A stretch of 15,234 nt of DNA, taken from assembly GCA_016932895.1 (NCBI GenBank), contig JAFGCA010000431.1, positions 1 through 15,234 on the forward strand, written 5' to 3'. Numbering within the stretch: the stretch's first letter is position 1; every line of letters starts with the position of its first letter. Positions 1-7,431 of this stretch are shown here, in pieces. This stretch comes from Sedimentisphaerales bacterium. GTDB taxonomy: Bacteria; Planctomycetota; Phycisphaerae; Sedimentisphaerales; SG8-4. A program made the translations under genes and the position numbers. Below the pieces are notes generated by a model that did no database searches, was not told where the DNA came from, and worked only from the letters and a program-made list of their open reading frames with translations.

Positions 1-343
1 CGGCCGATGGCTCTCGGCCGCTGCGATAGAAGTGGATGTTCACGTCTTCCAGGGTGGCGATGCCCTCTTCGATCGCCTCGTCGACGACTTCGAGGAAGCT
101 CCGGATCTTCTCGGTGGTGTCCACGATCTCGACGACGATGGGCAGGTCCTGGGACAGGCGGAGGATCTTGGCGGTGTGCACGCGACTGTGAGCCCCGAAC
201 CCCTCCAGACCGCGCAGCACCGTCGCCCCGGCCATGTGCCGCTGTCGCGCCTGGCGCACCAGCCATTCATACAGCGTCATGCCCTCGTGCCGGTCGCTCT
301 CGCCGATGAAGATTCGCAGCAGTTGTCCGTCCTTGCCCAGCAT
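1..343 (-). CDS. DUF190 (PII-like) protein, 3' end cut by window edge
   Basis: The reading frame starts at an ATG at 343-341 and stays open for 114 codons to the window edge, so the stop is not seen. The translation matches the DUF190 family: LLRIFIGESDRHEG near residues 8-21, GATVLRGLEGFG near 39-50, a SRVHTAK stretch near 53-59, and DLPIVVEIVDTTEKI near 66-80. Family members are about 100-115 residues, so little is missing. They have a PII-like ferredoxin fold and are commonly encoded beside CrcB fluoride channels; a regulatory role in fluoride export is inferred from that pairing, not shown. The start lies 3 bases after the crcB stop. An AGGTGG ribosome binding site sits inside the last crcB codons, so translational coupling is likely. 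The family assignment is firm; the molecular function is not known. Confidence 0.9.
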   Translation of the reverse strand, partial: MLGKDGQLLRIFIGESDRHEGMTLYEWLVRQARQRHMAGATVLRGLEGFGAHSRVHTAKILRLSQDLPIVVEIVDTTEKIRSFLEVVDEAIEEGIATLEDVNIHFYRSGREPSA

Positions 344-346
344 CTT

Positions 347-727
347 TTACCACCTGAGATTCGATAGTCCGTATCCGATCGCCACCGCGGCGAATCCGAG
401 GATCAAGTGCAATCCCACGTACAGCAGAGCGGCCGACGCCTCCTTGTCGCGCAGCAGGGCCATCGCCTCGTAGCTGAACGTGGAGAACGTGGTAAAGCCG
501 CCCAGCAGCCCGACCAGGAGAAACAGCCGCACCGGCGGACTGAACAGCTCGACGTTGTCGGCCCACCCGCCCAGCAGGCCGATGAGCAGGCAGCCGAGAA
601 CGTTCACGCCCAGCGTGCCGTAAGGGAAAAACGGTTTGTCCGCGAGCCGTTGGATCCAGCCCGAAATGAGATATCGAAATATCGAGCCCGTAAAGCCGCC
701 CAGCCCGACCATGATAAGATTTCGCAT
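347..727 (-). CDS. crcB: CrcB/Fluc fluoride ion channel
   Basis: This 126-residue membrane protein is a Fluc-type fluoride channel, which exports F- passively across the inner membrane as a dual-topology dimer. Diagnostic sequences are visible: GLGGFTGSIFRYLISGW (residues 8-24), GTLGVNVLGCLLIG (37-50) with the pore Asn42, and GGFTTFSTFSYE (76-87) carrying the Phe-box and polar-track residues. Four hydrophobic segments span roughly 3-20, 37-55, 67-90 and 100-120, and the length is normal. The ATG at 727 has an AGGA ribosome site six bases upstream. The gene is first in a two-gene unit with the DUF190 gene and is preceded by a good promoter at 778-806. The leader of about 45 bases leaves no room for a fluoride riboswitch, and its consensus was not seen. 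Confidence 0.96.
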   Translation of the reverse strand: MRNLIMVGLGGFTGSIFRYLISGWIQRLADKPFFPYGTLGVNVLGCLLIGLLGGWADNVELFSPPVRLFLLVGLLGGFTTFSTFSYEAMALLRDKEASAALLYVGLHLILGFAAVAIGYGLSNLRW

Positions 728-777
728 CGACCATCCTTATGTTGCAAACCTTTTACCAGAACGCGCCGTACCAACGA

Positions 778-806
778 AGTGTAGAACCCTCCACAACAAG
801 CGTCAA
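778..806 (-). promoter_or_regulatory. Sigma70-like promoter for crcB-DUF190
   Basis: On the minus strand TTGACG (plus 801-806) is followed after exactly 17 bases by TACACT (plus 778-783). These match the -35 and -10 consensus at 5 and 4 of 6 positions. Transcription would begin near 771, giving a leader of about 45 bases before the crcB ATG at 727. This is predicted from sequence only. Confidence 0.55.
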
Positions 807-924
807 GCGCAGAGGCGCTAGGCCGGAGACGAGAGGAATCCCTCCAGCCTCCCGCCTTTCGTTGAAACGGCAGGATCGGTCCTTGATCCACGCGTTTGTG
901 CTGGAAACGCCCAAGCCACCTTGG

Positions 925-930
925 TACAAT
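925..930 (+). promoter_or_regulatory. Possible -10 box for rnpB
   Basis: TACAAT at 925-930 matches TATAAT at 5 of 6 positions. It lies about 50 bases upstream of the RNase P core and about 20 upstream of the long inverted repeat that extends P1. The hexamer 17 bases upstream (TGGAAA, 902-907) is a poor -35 box. The call rests mainly on position. Confidence 0.35.
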
Positions 931-976
931 ACTATGCGTCAGTAGCAGATTATCAATAATCGATAATCAATTCCAA

Positions 977-1390
977 GAGTGGGTCGGGCGGTCGCTCTGC
1001 GTCGCCTCGTGCGAGGCAGGGAGGAAAGTCCGAGCAGGACAGGGCACGGTGGTGGCTAACGGCCACCGAGGGCAACCTCCGGGAAAGTGCCACAGAAAAC
1101 ACACGGCCGATGGCCCTTCGGGGCACAGGCAAAGGTGAAAAGGTGCGGTAAGAGCGCACCGCGGCGGCGGTGACGTCGCCGGCAGGGCAAACCCCACCGC
1201 CTGCAAGACCAAGCAGCCGGTCGGCGCAAGCGGCACCCGGCCCGGGTGCAAGCGGCTCTCCGGAGCCGTGCGGCCGGCGGGTAGGTCGCTTCCCGCAAAC
1301 GCGGGAGAGCCGGTCGGCAACGACCGGCCCAGATAAATGATCGCCACCCGCCATCCGGCGGGTACAAAACTCGGCTTACAGACCCACTCC
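977..1390 (+). ncRNA. rnpB: RNase P RNA, bacterial type A
   Basis: This is the catalytic RNA of ribonuclease P, which removes 5' leaders from pre-tRNAs. Universal core segments occur in the right order: GAGGAAAGTCCGAGC at 1021-1035, an ACAGAAAACACACGG stretch near 1092, GGTAAGAGCGCACCG near 1147, AGGGCAAACCCC near 1185, TGCAAGACCAA near 1202, CCCAGATAAATGATCGCC near 1328, and GGCTTACAGACCCACTCC at 1373-1390. P1 forms between GAGTGGGTC (977-985) and GACCCACTC (1381-1389). The length of about 414 bases suits an A-type RNA with GC-rich peripheral helices. Complementarity continues well beyond normal P1, out to 952 and 1414. Mature ends cannot be set exactly from sequence. Confidence 0.96.
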
Positions 1391-1414
1391 TGGAATTGAT
1401 TAGCGATGATTGAT

Positions 1415-1938
1415 TCTCGTAGCCCCTTGATTTCCTGAATAGGAATTCCCTCCGTTACAGGAAAACACCCCGCTCGCGTTTGCCGATGATCACCCACGAA
1501 TCCACCGGATCGCCCTGTATTTTGCCTGCTCAGTGACACCTTCGTCAAAGAGCCATGACGGAGCTGCTTTTGTCATCTACCCCAGAGATCTTAATCGTCA
1601 GGCGGATACGAGGCTGGGGGAACCGCGTATATTCGATGCTCACGAGGAACGGGTAGGCCGGATTGCATGAAATTAAGATCAGAGGAAAACTCCGAAAGGC
1701 AAAGTCATGTCCATGCTTCCGGGTGTCAATTCGGCCGCACTGGCGGGGAAAACCGAGGAATCTGCGCAGAAATCCCGCATTGTGCGGGTCCTTTGACAGA
1801 ACTCGCCCGCCGATTGTTCCTAGGCGAACCGGAGAAAGAAATGTGTTTGACAGCGCCCATTTTTCTCGTCCGCCGGCGTCTACGAAGCAGAGTGGTCGGC
1901 AAGGTTCAAGTCCGTGAACGTTAGCAGGAGAAAGCCAA
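1415..1938. other. Gene-free stretch between rnpB and the next gene
   Basis: No convincing gene is seen on either strand. The longest minus-strand frame here runs on as an antisense shadow of the following gene. Small structures are present: a 9-base inverted repeat GATCTTAAT/ATTAAGATC at 1587-1595 and 1672-1680, the palindrome TCTGCGCAGA at 1761-1770, and a 6-bp hairpin CCCGCA-TTG-TGCGGG at 1774-1788. TTGACA occurs at 1793-1798 and 1847-1852, but neither has a good -10 box at normal spacing. AGGAG at 1926-1930 is the ribosome site of the next gene. No T-rich terminator for rnpB was recognised. Confidence 0.5.
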
Positions 1939-2703
1939 ATGAAGAAGACCGCAGCAATCGCAGCCGGGTGTGTTGCCCTGGCCCTGATATGGGCGTGGCG
2001 TCCCGACACTCGTTCCGACGCCGCCATAGCGCCGCAGGAGATGGCGTCCTCCATGTCCGCGCTCGCCTCGGGCATCTCCGGGCAATGTACCGGAGCGTTC
2101 CAGCGCGGAGACGAAACGCCGGAGCCTGCACCCGACGGCCCTTCTTCCGTCTCAGAGGAATTCCAGCAGGAGACCGCCGACGAGCCCGGCGAGGCCTCCG
2201 GGAGCCCGGCGGACGCATTCTGGGCGCTTCTTTCGGAACCGGCGCCGCTGCCTGAGACGCAGGCACCCGGCATGACTCTCGACCAGTTCGACCGGCCTTA
2301 TGCGATGACCATGACGGAAGCCGGATTCGCCCAGCTGTCACCGGCGGACAAATCGGCGGCGATGGACGAGATCGTCCCCGCGCTGCACCAGGCCCGTCAC
2401 AATACCCGGGACACCTGTGCCCAAGCGGATGTCGAAATCGCCGCCGGCCACTATGACCGGGCCGAGATCGCGCTGCTGTCTGAATGTCAGCGGCTCGGCG
2501 AACTCAGCGCCAACCAGGAGGGACTGTATCTGACCCGCATCATCGGCATCCACTATCAGCAGACGACATTGAAGAAACTGGAGACTCTATACACTCGGAC
2601 CGGCAATCATTCGAGACTGCAAGCGACACAACAGCAATGGCACGACCTCGAGGCCCGCAAGCGCGCCATGCAGGCGGCACAGGTAGAGCAGGCCGGCGGA
2701 TGA
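1939..2703 (+). CDS. Secreted or membrane-anchored protein of unknown function
   Basis: I do not recognise this 254-residue protein. The ATG at 1939 has an AGGAG ribosome site eight bases upstream. The N-terminus (MKKTAAIAAGCVALALIWAW) is a signal peptide or uncleaved anchor. No perfect lipobox surrounds Cys11. Residues 55-110 are rich in Pro, Glu, Ser and Gly and look like a flexible linker. Residues 145-254 are predicted mostly helical and charged, ending in a Gln/Ala/Arg-rich helix (about 225-252) that could form a coiled coil. Segments such as AAGHYDRAEIALLSECQRLG resemble a TPR-like helical hairpin, but no repeat family is clear. It is monocistronic here and converges on the beta-helix gene with only 12 bases between their stops. 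Coding status is well supported; function is open. Confidence 0.8.
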   Translation: MKKTAAIAAGCVALALIWAWRPDTRSDAAIAPQEMASSMSALASGISGQCTGAFQRGDETPEPAPDGPSSVSEEFQQETADEPGEASGSPADAFWALLSEPAPLPETQAPGMTLDQFDRPYAMTMTEAGFAQLSPADKSAAMDEIVPALHQARHNTRDTCAQADVEIAAGHYDRAEIALLSECQRLGELSANQEGLYLTRIIGIHYQQTTLKKLETLYTRTGNHSRLQATQQQWHDLEARKRAMQAAQVEQAGG

Positions 2704-2715
2704 TGTCCCCCGGGT

Positions 2716-4200
2716 CTACTTTGCGGGGCCCGCATAGGCCGTGGCGCCGACGTCAGTGCTTCCCGGTACGACCCTGGTTTTGAAAAGGTCTTGTCCGCCA
2801 TTGTCGTCGATGTCGATCCCGGCGTTCCTGCAGGGCGAAGCGGACCGCAGTCGATAGCCCCGCAGGGCGTCCATGGTCTTCAGGTCGATATCCGCAGCGG
2901 CACTGCCGGCCCGGACAAACATCGGATCGGCGACGATGGGACGCGTCTCCGAAGCGTGGGGGGCGATATTAAAGTACAGATTGTTCCGAAATAGCGTATC
3001 GATCCCCCCGGCGTTTTTGCCCCACTGCCCCCGTCCTTCGAAGAAGAAGATGTTGTTTTCGAAGCGCGAGTTGAGGGGAGTTCGTCCTTCCGGAAAGACG
3101 CAGACGTCCAGGCCCTGGCCGACAAAATGGGTGTTGTTGTAGATGTGAATGTCGCGGGCCTTGCGTTCCTTCTCAAACCCGTAAAAGTATATCCCCTTCT
3201 TGTCGTTCTGGCTGACGTTGTACCGGATGACGACGTTGCGGTTGCGTCTCTTCATGATGCCGCAGAACCACAGGTTGTCGTGGCTGTAGTTGTACTGGAT
3301 GAACGTATTTACGCAGTTGTAATCGGCGTCGAACCCGCCTCGATCGATCCCTCCGCCTCCCACGTTCCCATACGCCTCGTTGTACTGGATCTTGATCCCG
3401 TCGGTGTTGAAGCAGAAGATGCTGTGTCCCGTATCGTATCGACTGCTGTGGGCCAGCGTGTTGTGTTCATAGACGGCATCCTTGCTGACGCGCGCGATGA
3501 TGCTGTTGCGTCCGGTATGGTCGAGGGTATTGCCGGCGACGTACACGTCGGTCCACAGGTAGTGGGAGACCGTGTCACGCTCGCGAAACTCGACGCGCCC
3601 GCAGGACGAGGCGTTGCCGATGCCCACGCCGCCGACCCGGACGATTCGGTTGTTCGTGATGCGAAGGTCGTGGAGGGTCGTGGCCGTCAGGTCCTTCACA
3701 TGAACGTGGATGCCGCCGCGTTTCTTGCCGGCCACCTTCCCGTTGACGTCGTGGATGTAGCAATCGTTAATGTAGATGTGTTTGTATGTCCCCTCCCGTC
3801 CCTGGACCAGGACGTAGATACCGAACAGTTCGCCCTGGTCCGCATCGGTTCCATCGGTGTTCGTGATTTCCAGGCCGTTGACTTCCCAGTACGACGGGTC
3901 GCGCAGCAGCAGGCCGGCGATGTGCTTGCCCCCGGTGTGGATGACGGGTCTGGCCCCCTGCCCGTAGACGTCGATGCGAATGGGCGCCTCCTCCGTGCCG
4001 CTGCCCGACGGTGCGAACATCCCGTGGAACTGCGCGCCCCGCTCGAACAGGATGACATCGCCCGGATTGAAAGCAGCCGTGCTGAGAGCGTCGAACTGCT
4101 CCTGCGAGTCAATACAGTATTCCTTCGCTGCGCAGGGGAAACATTGCAGGGTCAGCAGCAGGAAGAAGGCAAGCCGACGATACCAGTTGCATTTGGCCAC
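2716..4200 (-). CDS. Secreted right-handed parallel beta-helix protein
   Basis: This is a 494-residue exported protein built mainly of a parallel beta-helix, a fold shared by many polysaccharide lyases and hydrolases. A signal peptide (MAKCNWYRRLAFFLLLTLQC) probably ends after CAA near residue 25. Regular Asn-rich turns mark the rungs: YVAGNTLDHTGRNSI, YEHNTLAHSS, IQYNEAYGN, IQYNYSHDN, IRYNVSQND, IYNNTHF, FENNIFFFE and FRNNLYFN. The C-terminus has the SPCRNAGIDIDDNGG...DVGA ending common in such proteins. No catalytic residues can be assigned. The GTG at 4200 is chosen because GGAGTAGGTG lies just upstream. A longer frame from GTG 4224 (502 residues) would put that site inside the gene. It is the last gene of the minus-strand run. 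A pure adhesin or structural role is also possible. Confidence 0.88.
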   Translation of the reverse strand: MAKCNWYRRLAFFLLLTLQCFPCAAKEYCIDSQEQFDALSTAAFNPGDVILFERGAQFHGMFAPSGSGTEEAPIRIDVYGQGARPVIHTGGKHIAGLLLRDPSYWEVNGLEITNTDGTDADQGELFGIYVLVQGREGTYKHIYINDCYIHDVNGKVAGKKRGGIHVHVKDLTATTLHDLRITNNRIVRVGGVGIGNASSCGRVEFRERDTVSHYLWTDVYVAGNTLDHTGRNSIIARVSKDAVYEHNTLAHSSRYDTGHSIFCFNTDGIKIQYNEAYGNVGGGGIDRGGFDADYNCVNTFIQYNYSHDNLWFCGIMKRRNRNVVIRYNVSQNDKKGIYFYGFEKERKARDIHIYNNTHFVGQGLDVCVFPEGRTPLNSRFENNIFFFEGRGQWGKNAGGIDTLFRNNLYFNIAPHASETRPIVADPMFVRAGSAAADIDLKTMDALRGYRLRSASPCRNAGIDIDDNGGQDLFKTRVVPGSTDVGATAYAGPAK

Positions 4201-4238
4201 TGTTGCACCTACTCCAAAATGCACGTCTTTTGCAAACG

Positions 4239-4283
4239 CGGCCGGTACAGCAGCCTGAACACGTCACACCGCTGTACCGGCCG
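4239..4283. repeat. Perfect 13-bp inverted repeat between two genes
   Basis: CGGCCGGTACAGC (4239-4251) and GCTGTACCGGCCG (4271-4283) are exact reverse complements separated by 19 bases. It lies in the 149-base gap after the 994-residue protein gene and before the beta-helix gene, both on the minus strand. The transcribed hairpin would be very stable but is followed only by CGTTTGC, not a clear U-run. A simple intrinsic terminator is therefore not well supported. An mRNA-processing or stability element, partial attenuator or operator are all possible. Confidence 0.7.
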
Positions 4284-4349
4284 ATCACACGTCATTACGT
4301 TGTCGTCCGCCGAAGACAATTCAAGGCGTCCATTTCTCAGCAGACAATC

Positions 4350-7334
4350 CTATTCGCCGGCCTGCGGCCACAGCTCGATGTCGTCGATCAGCAGAAGTCC
4401 CATCGCACCCGGCGCCGATGAGCTGACTCCGAGCGTAAGCGTCTTGACCTGACTCAGATCGACACCGGCAAAACCATCGAGCGGGACAGGCCACGTCGTC
4501 CACTGGCCGTTGAGCACGGAGTCGTCACCGTCGTCATGGTTGACCACCGCACGCTTGCCGCTCGCATCTTCAATCGCCACGTACAACTGAGCGGGCGCGT
4601 TGGCCGGGATCAATTCGCCGACGTCGCCCACCAGCCAGGGGCCTGCGGCCGTGGCGGAGACATCGGTGAACACGGCAGTAATGGGCCGGGTCTGATATCG
4701 GCTGGTCAGGGCCAGACCGATCAAGACATTGGCTCCCATCGGAATGAGCCGGGGATTGCCGACGGCCGGAATCCAATCCTGGGTGGCTGGATCCGGCGTG
4801 AAGAAGGCGCTGATGTTGTTACCAGAGCGTTCCAGTTTGAGCCATACCGGTTCCTCCTGGTTTGCCATGGCAGTATCCGAGCCACCCGTGTGGCTGGCGC
4901 CCGCGAACGCCAGGTCCCGGAAACCGATGCGGACACCATTGGCCCCGGTAGCATACAGCGAAGCGCCTTTGGCTCCCGGCTCCAGGCTTTCCCGAATCAT
5001 CACACCCGCTTTGCCCCAGTCATGGATGTGCGGATGGCTCTCGAGCCGGGCGACGATCGAGCCGTCACCGTCGAGTTGCTTGTACACGAACCGGCATCCA
5101 TCCGCCGTCACGTCGTTCGCCATGATGTTGTCACCGCCGGCACTCAGCCGCAGCGCGCCGTTGGGGTCCTGAACCAGCGCCGTGGGAAAGCCCTGATAGT
5201 GCACGACCAGCTCCTGGATCCCCATCACGGTCCAATTCTGCGGTTCATCGAACGTGCGATCCACCTCCGAGACGCTCTGGCCGCCGTTGCCGTAGTAGAG
5301 CGGTGCCGATTGCGCCCCGCCATGCACGCTGCCCGTCTCCATGATATCGCCGAGGGAAGGATCGTGACCCATATAGGAGCCGGTCCCGTTGCCTGGGACT
5401 TCCACTGGATTGGTATATCCGGCGCCGTCGATCCAGGTCTGGAACACGCGGCTGAAGGTGGCCGCATCATTGGTGTAGCTCTCAAAATCGTCGACCACGA
5501 GGAACGCCCGGGTGGAAAACTCCGAAACGTCCCCTTCCCAGACGTCGGGCGTCTCAAGCTCGTTGACCTCGTTGACCTGCCAGTAGTAGGTCCGGCCCAG
5601 TTCAAGGCCCAGGGCCGTGGCGTCATAGACAGCGTACGGGACGCCCGTGACGACGTCGGCCAGGGACAGGTCGTTGGGATCGCTGCCCAGATATACCTCA
5701 TGAACAGCCGCCTGGCGACCGGCGCGCCAAGCCAACACCACGTTGGGATCCACATCCGCACTGCCCGGCGCGGGACTCAGCTCCCGCGCCCGCAGGGGCA
5801 CGTACAGAAAGCGCACCTCGCTGAGGCCGTACTGGTCAAAAACACCGCCCGGGCTCCAGTTGCTCAGCGCCGCAATCCGGACCGCCCTGGCGATCACGCC
5901 ATTGAAATCGATCACGATATCCGGCGCATAATCGGCCGTGCCGGGCGCCTGGGCGAATTCGGGGACATTCTCCAGCGGCGTCCAGGTGACACCGTCGGCT
6001 GAATACTCGATGGTTGCGTCCCGGAGACCGTACATGGTGTTCAGTCCCTCGCCGTTGTAATTCCACACGTGCAGCTCGTGCAGAGCACAGGCCTTGTCAA
6101 AGTTGTACTGGATCCAGGCCGGGTCCAATTCTCCGGGAGCGCTGAGCCACATGGTCGTCAGGTCGACGCCGTGCAGGCCGTCTTCGGTCAGTCCGGATTC
6201 GTTCACGGTGTTTGCCGGGCTCGCGGTGTTCGGGTCCATGGCGCTGGAGGCCGTGGCCGCGATCCTCTCACCGGCAAGCGGATACGCCACAGGCTCGACG
6301 GTGAACTTCCACACGTCCCCCCGGTAGATCGTCGCGCCCTGGACCTCATCCACGCGCCAGTAATACGTCCGTCCCAATTCGAGAGGCCGCTTCGGGCTAA
6401 ACGTACTGGCGCCCTGGGCCTGGCTTGCCAGCACGTCCAGCGGATTGGCCCGATCGGCGTCACTGACGGCGTCGTAATCCGTGCCGAGATAGACGTCGTG
6501 CTGAAGAACCCCCTGTCCCGGTGTCCAGCTCAGCATCATAGCGGCGGGCACGTCGGTTGCACCCGCGCTGGGACGCGGAGACGAGGCCCGCTCGGGATAC
6601 AGCACGAAGACGGACGTGATGAAGCCGATATCATCGAGGTGGACGTACTGATCCAATTGGAATTCCACGGATACGATGCTCGTGCCGGCCGGGGCCATAA
6701 AACCGAAGAAGGTATCCTTATCGTTGGGAGAATCCTCATCCCCTGCCATATCCGCCGTGGCCGTGACCGTGCTGCCGTCGCTGAAGGTGGCCGTTACCAC
6801 AGGCATGGGGTCACGGTTGTCTCGTTCGATCAAGGAGCCGGCAAAAAAGGTGATGGCCTCGTCCGGCTCCCCGCCGTCTACCGCACCGACGCTGAAGACG
6901 AAATCGCCCGTACTCGACTTGGCAAAACGATGGTCTCCCGACAGGGGCAGGCGATCCCCACTGCCTCCGCCGCTGCCCAGGGAGAGGTTGCCGCTGGTGC
7001 TTTCGAAACTTACGGACTTGGTCCCGTTGATCCCGAAGTGGGCGACGATAACATCATCCGAAGGCAAGTTATCATCCGGCCCCTCGCCGTCGATTACGCC
7101 TCCGACATCCGCGGCAAACGCGCGATCCACGAGTTCCTGGAACGTGGCCAGATCGACAACGTTGTCCGGGCCGGCGCTGCCCGTGTGGCTGTCATACACA
7201 CCGCTTTGATCGACCTGATTGTGGTGCGGCCCATCGTCCACGTCGTATACACCAACCGTCCTGAAATCGGCCCGGGCGAGCACGCTGAAGCTTACTGCGA
7301 GCAGGATGATAAGAAGTCTGGCTCTCGTACACAT
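4350..7334 (-). CDS. Large secreted multidomain protein with discoidin and Fn3-like modules
   Basis: A 994-residue exported protein, probably binding glycans outside the cytoplasm. Signal peptide 1-22 (LLIILLAVSFSVLARA) is followed by an unassigned beta-rich region (24-245). A first Fn3-like module (250-347) contains HDVYLGTD and LGRTYYWRVDEV. An F5/8 type C (discoidin)-like domain (355-512) has WIQYNFDKACALHELHVWNY and IEYSADGVTW. A second Fn3-like module (518-610) has HEVYLGSDPNDLSLAD and LGRTYYWQVNEVNE. A beta-sandwich with VDDFESY begins at 613, is apparently interrupted by a LamG/DUF1349-like region (about 718-898), and resumes to end with LLLIDDIELWP (980-990). No catalytic domain or dockerin is recognised. 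The ATG at 7334 has a very strong AAGGAGGAG site. The pseudopilin-like gene lies 97 bases upstream. Confidence 0.9.
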   Translation of the reverse strand: MCTRARLLIILLAVSFSVLARADFRTVGVYDVDDGPHHNQVDQSGVYDSHTGSAGPDNVVDLATFQELVDRAFAADVGGVIDGEGPDDNLPSDDVIVAHFGINGTKSVSFESTSGNLSLGSGGGSGDRLPLSGDHRFAKSSTGDFVFSVGAVDGGEPDEAITFFAGSLIERDNRDPMPVVTATFSDGSTVTATADMAGDEDSPNDKDTFFGFMAPAGTSIVSVEFQLDQYVHLDDIGFITSVFVLYPERASSPRPSAGATDVPAAMMLSWTPGQGVLQHDVYLGTDYDAVSDADRANPLDVLASQAQGASTFSPKRPLELGRTYYWRVDEVQGATIYRGDVWKFTVEPVAYPLAGERIAATASSAMDPNTASPANTVNESGLTEDGLHGVDLTTMWLSAPGELDPAWIQYNFDKACALHELHVWNYNGEGLNTMYGLRDATIEYSADGVTWTPLENVPEFAQAPGTADYAPDIVIDFNGVIARAVRIAALSNWSPGGVFDQYGLSEVRFLYVPLRARELSPAPGSADVDPNVVLAWRAGRQAAVHEVYLGSDPNDLSLADVVTGVPYAVYDATALGLELGRTYYWQVNEVNELETPDVWEGDVSEFSTRAFLVVDDFESYTNDAATFSRVFQTWIDGAGYTNPVEVPGNGTGSYMGHDPSLGDIMETGSVHGGAQSAPLYYGNGGQSVSEVDRTFDEPQNWTVMGIQELVVHYQGFPTALVQDPNGALRLSAGGDNIMANDVTADGCRFVYKQLDGDGSIVARLESHPHIHDWGKAGVMIRESLEPGAKGASLYATGANGVRIGFRDLAFAGASHTGGSDTAMANQEEPVWLKLERSGNNISAFFTPDPATQDWIPAVGNPRLIPMGANVLIGLALTSRYQTRPITAVFTDVSATAAGPWLVGDVGELIPANAPAQLYVAIEDASGKRAVVNHDDGDDSVLNGQWTTWPVPLDGFAGVDLSQVKTLTLGVSSSAPGAMGLLLIDDIELWPQAGE

Positions 7335-7384
7335 AACACTCCTCCTTCAAACAAGTGACAAAGACAGATGGACCACTGCATGCC

Positions 7385-7390
7385 ATTATA
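7385..7390 (-). promoter_or_regulatory. Possible -10 box before the 994-residue protein gene
   Basis: A perfect TATAAT occurs on the minus strand (plus-strand ATTATA at 7385-7390), placing a start near 7378 and a leader of about 44 bases. The best upstream hexamer, TTGTCG (plus 7412-7417), is 21 bases away, which is too far for a standard promoter. The gene may have its own start as well as read-through from the pseudopilin gene. Confidence 0.35.
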
Positions 7391-7431
7391 CCAAGTTATC
7401 ATCGATGTCCCCGACAAAAACAGGGCAACGT

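Noticed and set aside
728..950. Fluoride riboswitch upstream of crcB
   Set aside because: The leader is too short by the predicted promoter, and the conserved riboswitch core was not found on the minus strand.
1880..1925. GGTTCAAGTCC, resembling a tRNA T-arm
   Set aside because: The T-stem pairs only partly, and no acceptor, D-arm or anticodon arm can be built around it.
1660..1930. Cyclic-di-GMP or cobalamin riboswitch in the gap before the 1939 gene
   Set aside because: Isolated fragments such as GGCAAAG and GCACTGG recall these families, but the conserved cores and order are missing.
1545..2273. Minus-strand open frame of 242 codons
   Set aside because: About half is antisense to the 1939-2703 gene. 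The rest translates to Arg/Pro/Phe-rich sequence with no motif or ribosome site.
3127..4452. Long plus-strand open frame of 441 codons
   Set aside because: It is antisense to the beta-helix gene and has low-complexity, Val/Asp/Gly-rich translation. The minus strand has a signal peptide, family motifs and ribosome site. Long antisense frames are a by-product of GC-rich codon use.
4536..7358. Long plus-strand open frames of 488 and 429 codons
   Set aside because: Both are antisense to the 994-residue secreted protein, which has clear domains and a strong ribosome site. The plus-strand translations show no domain.
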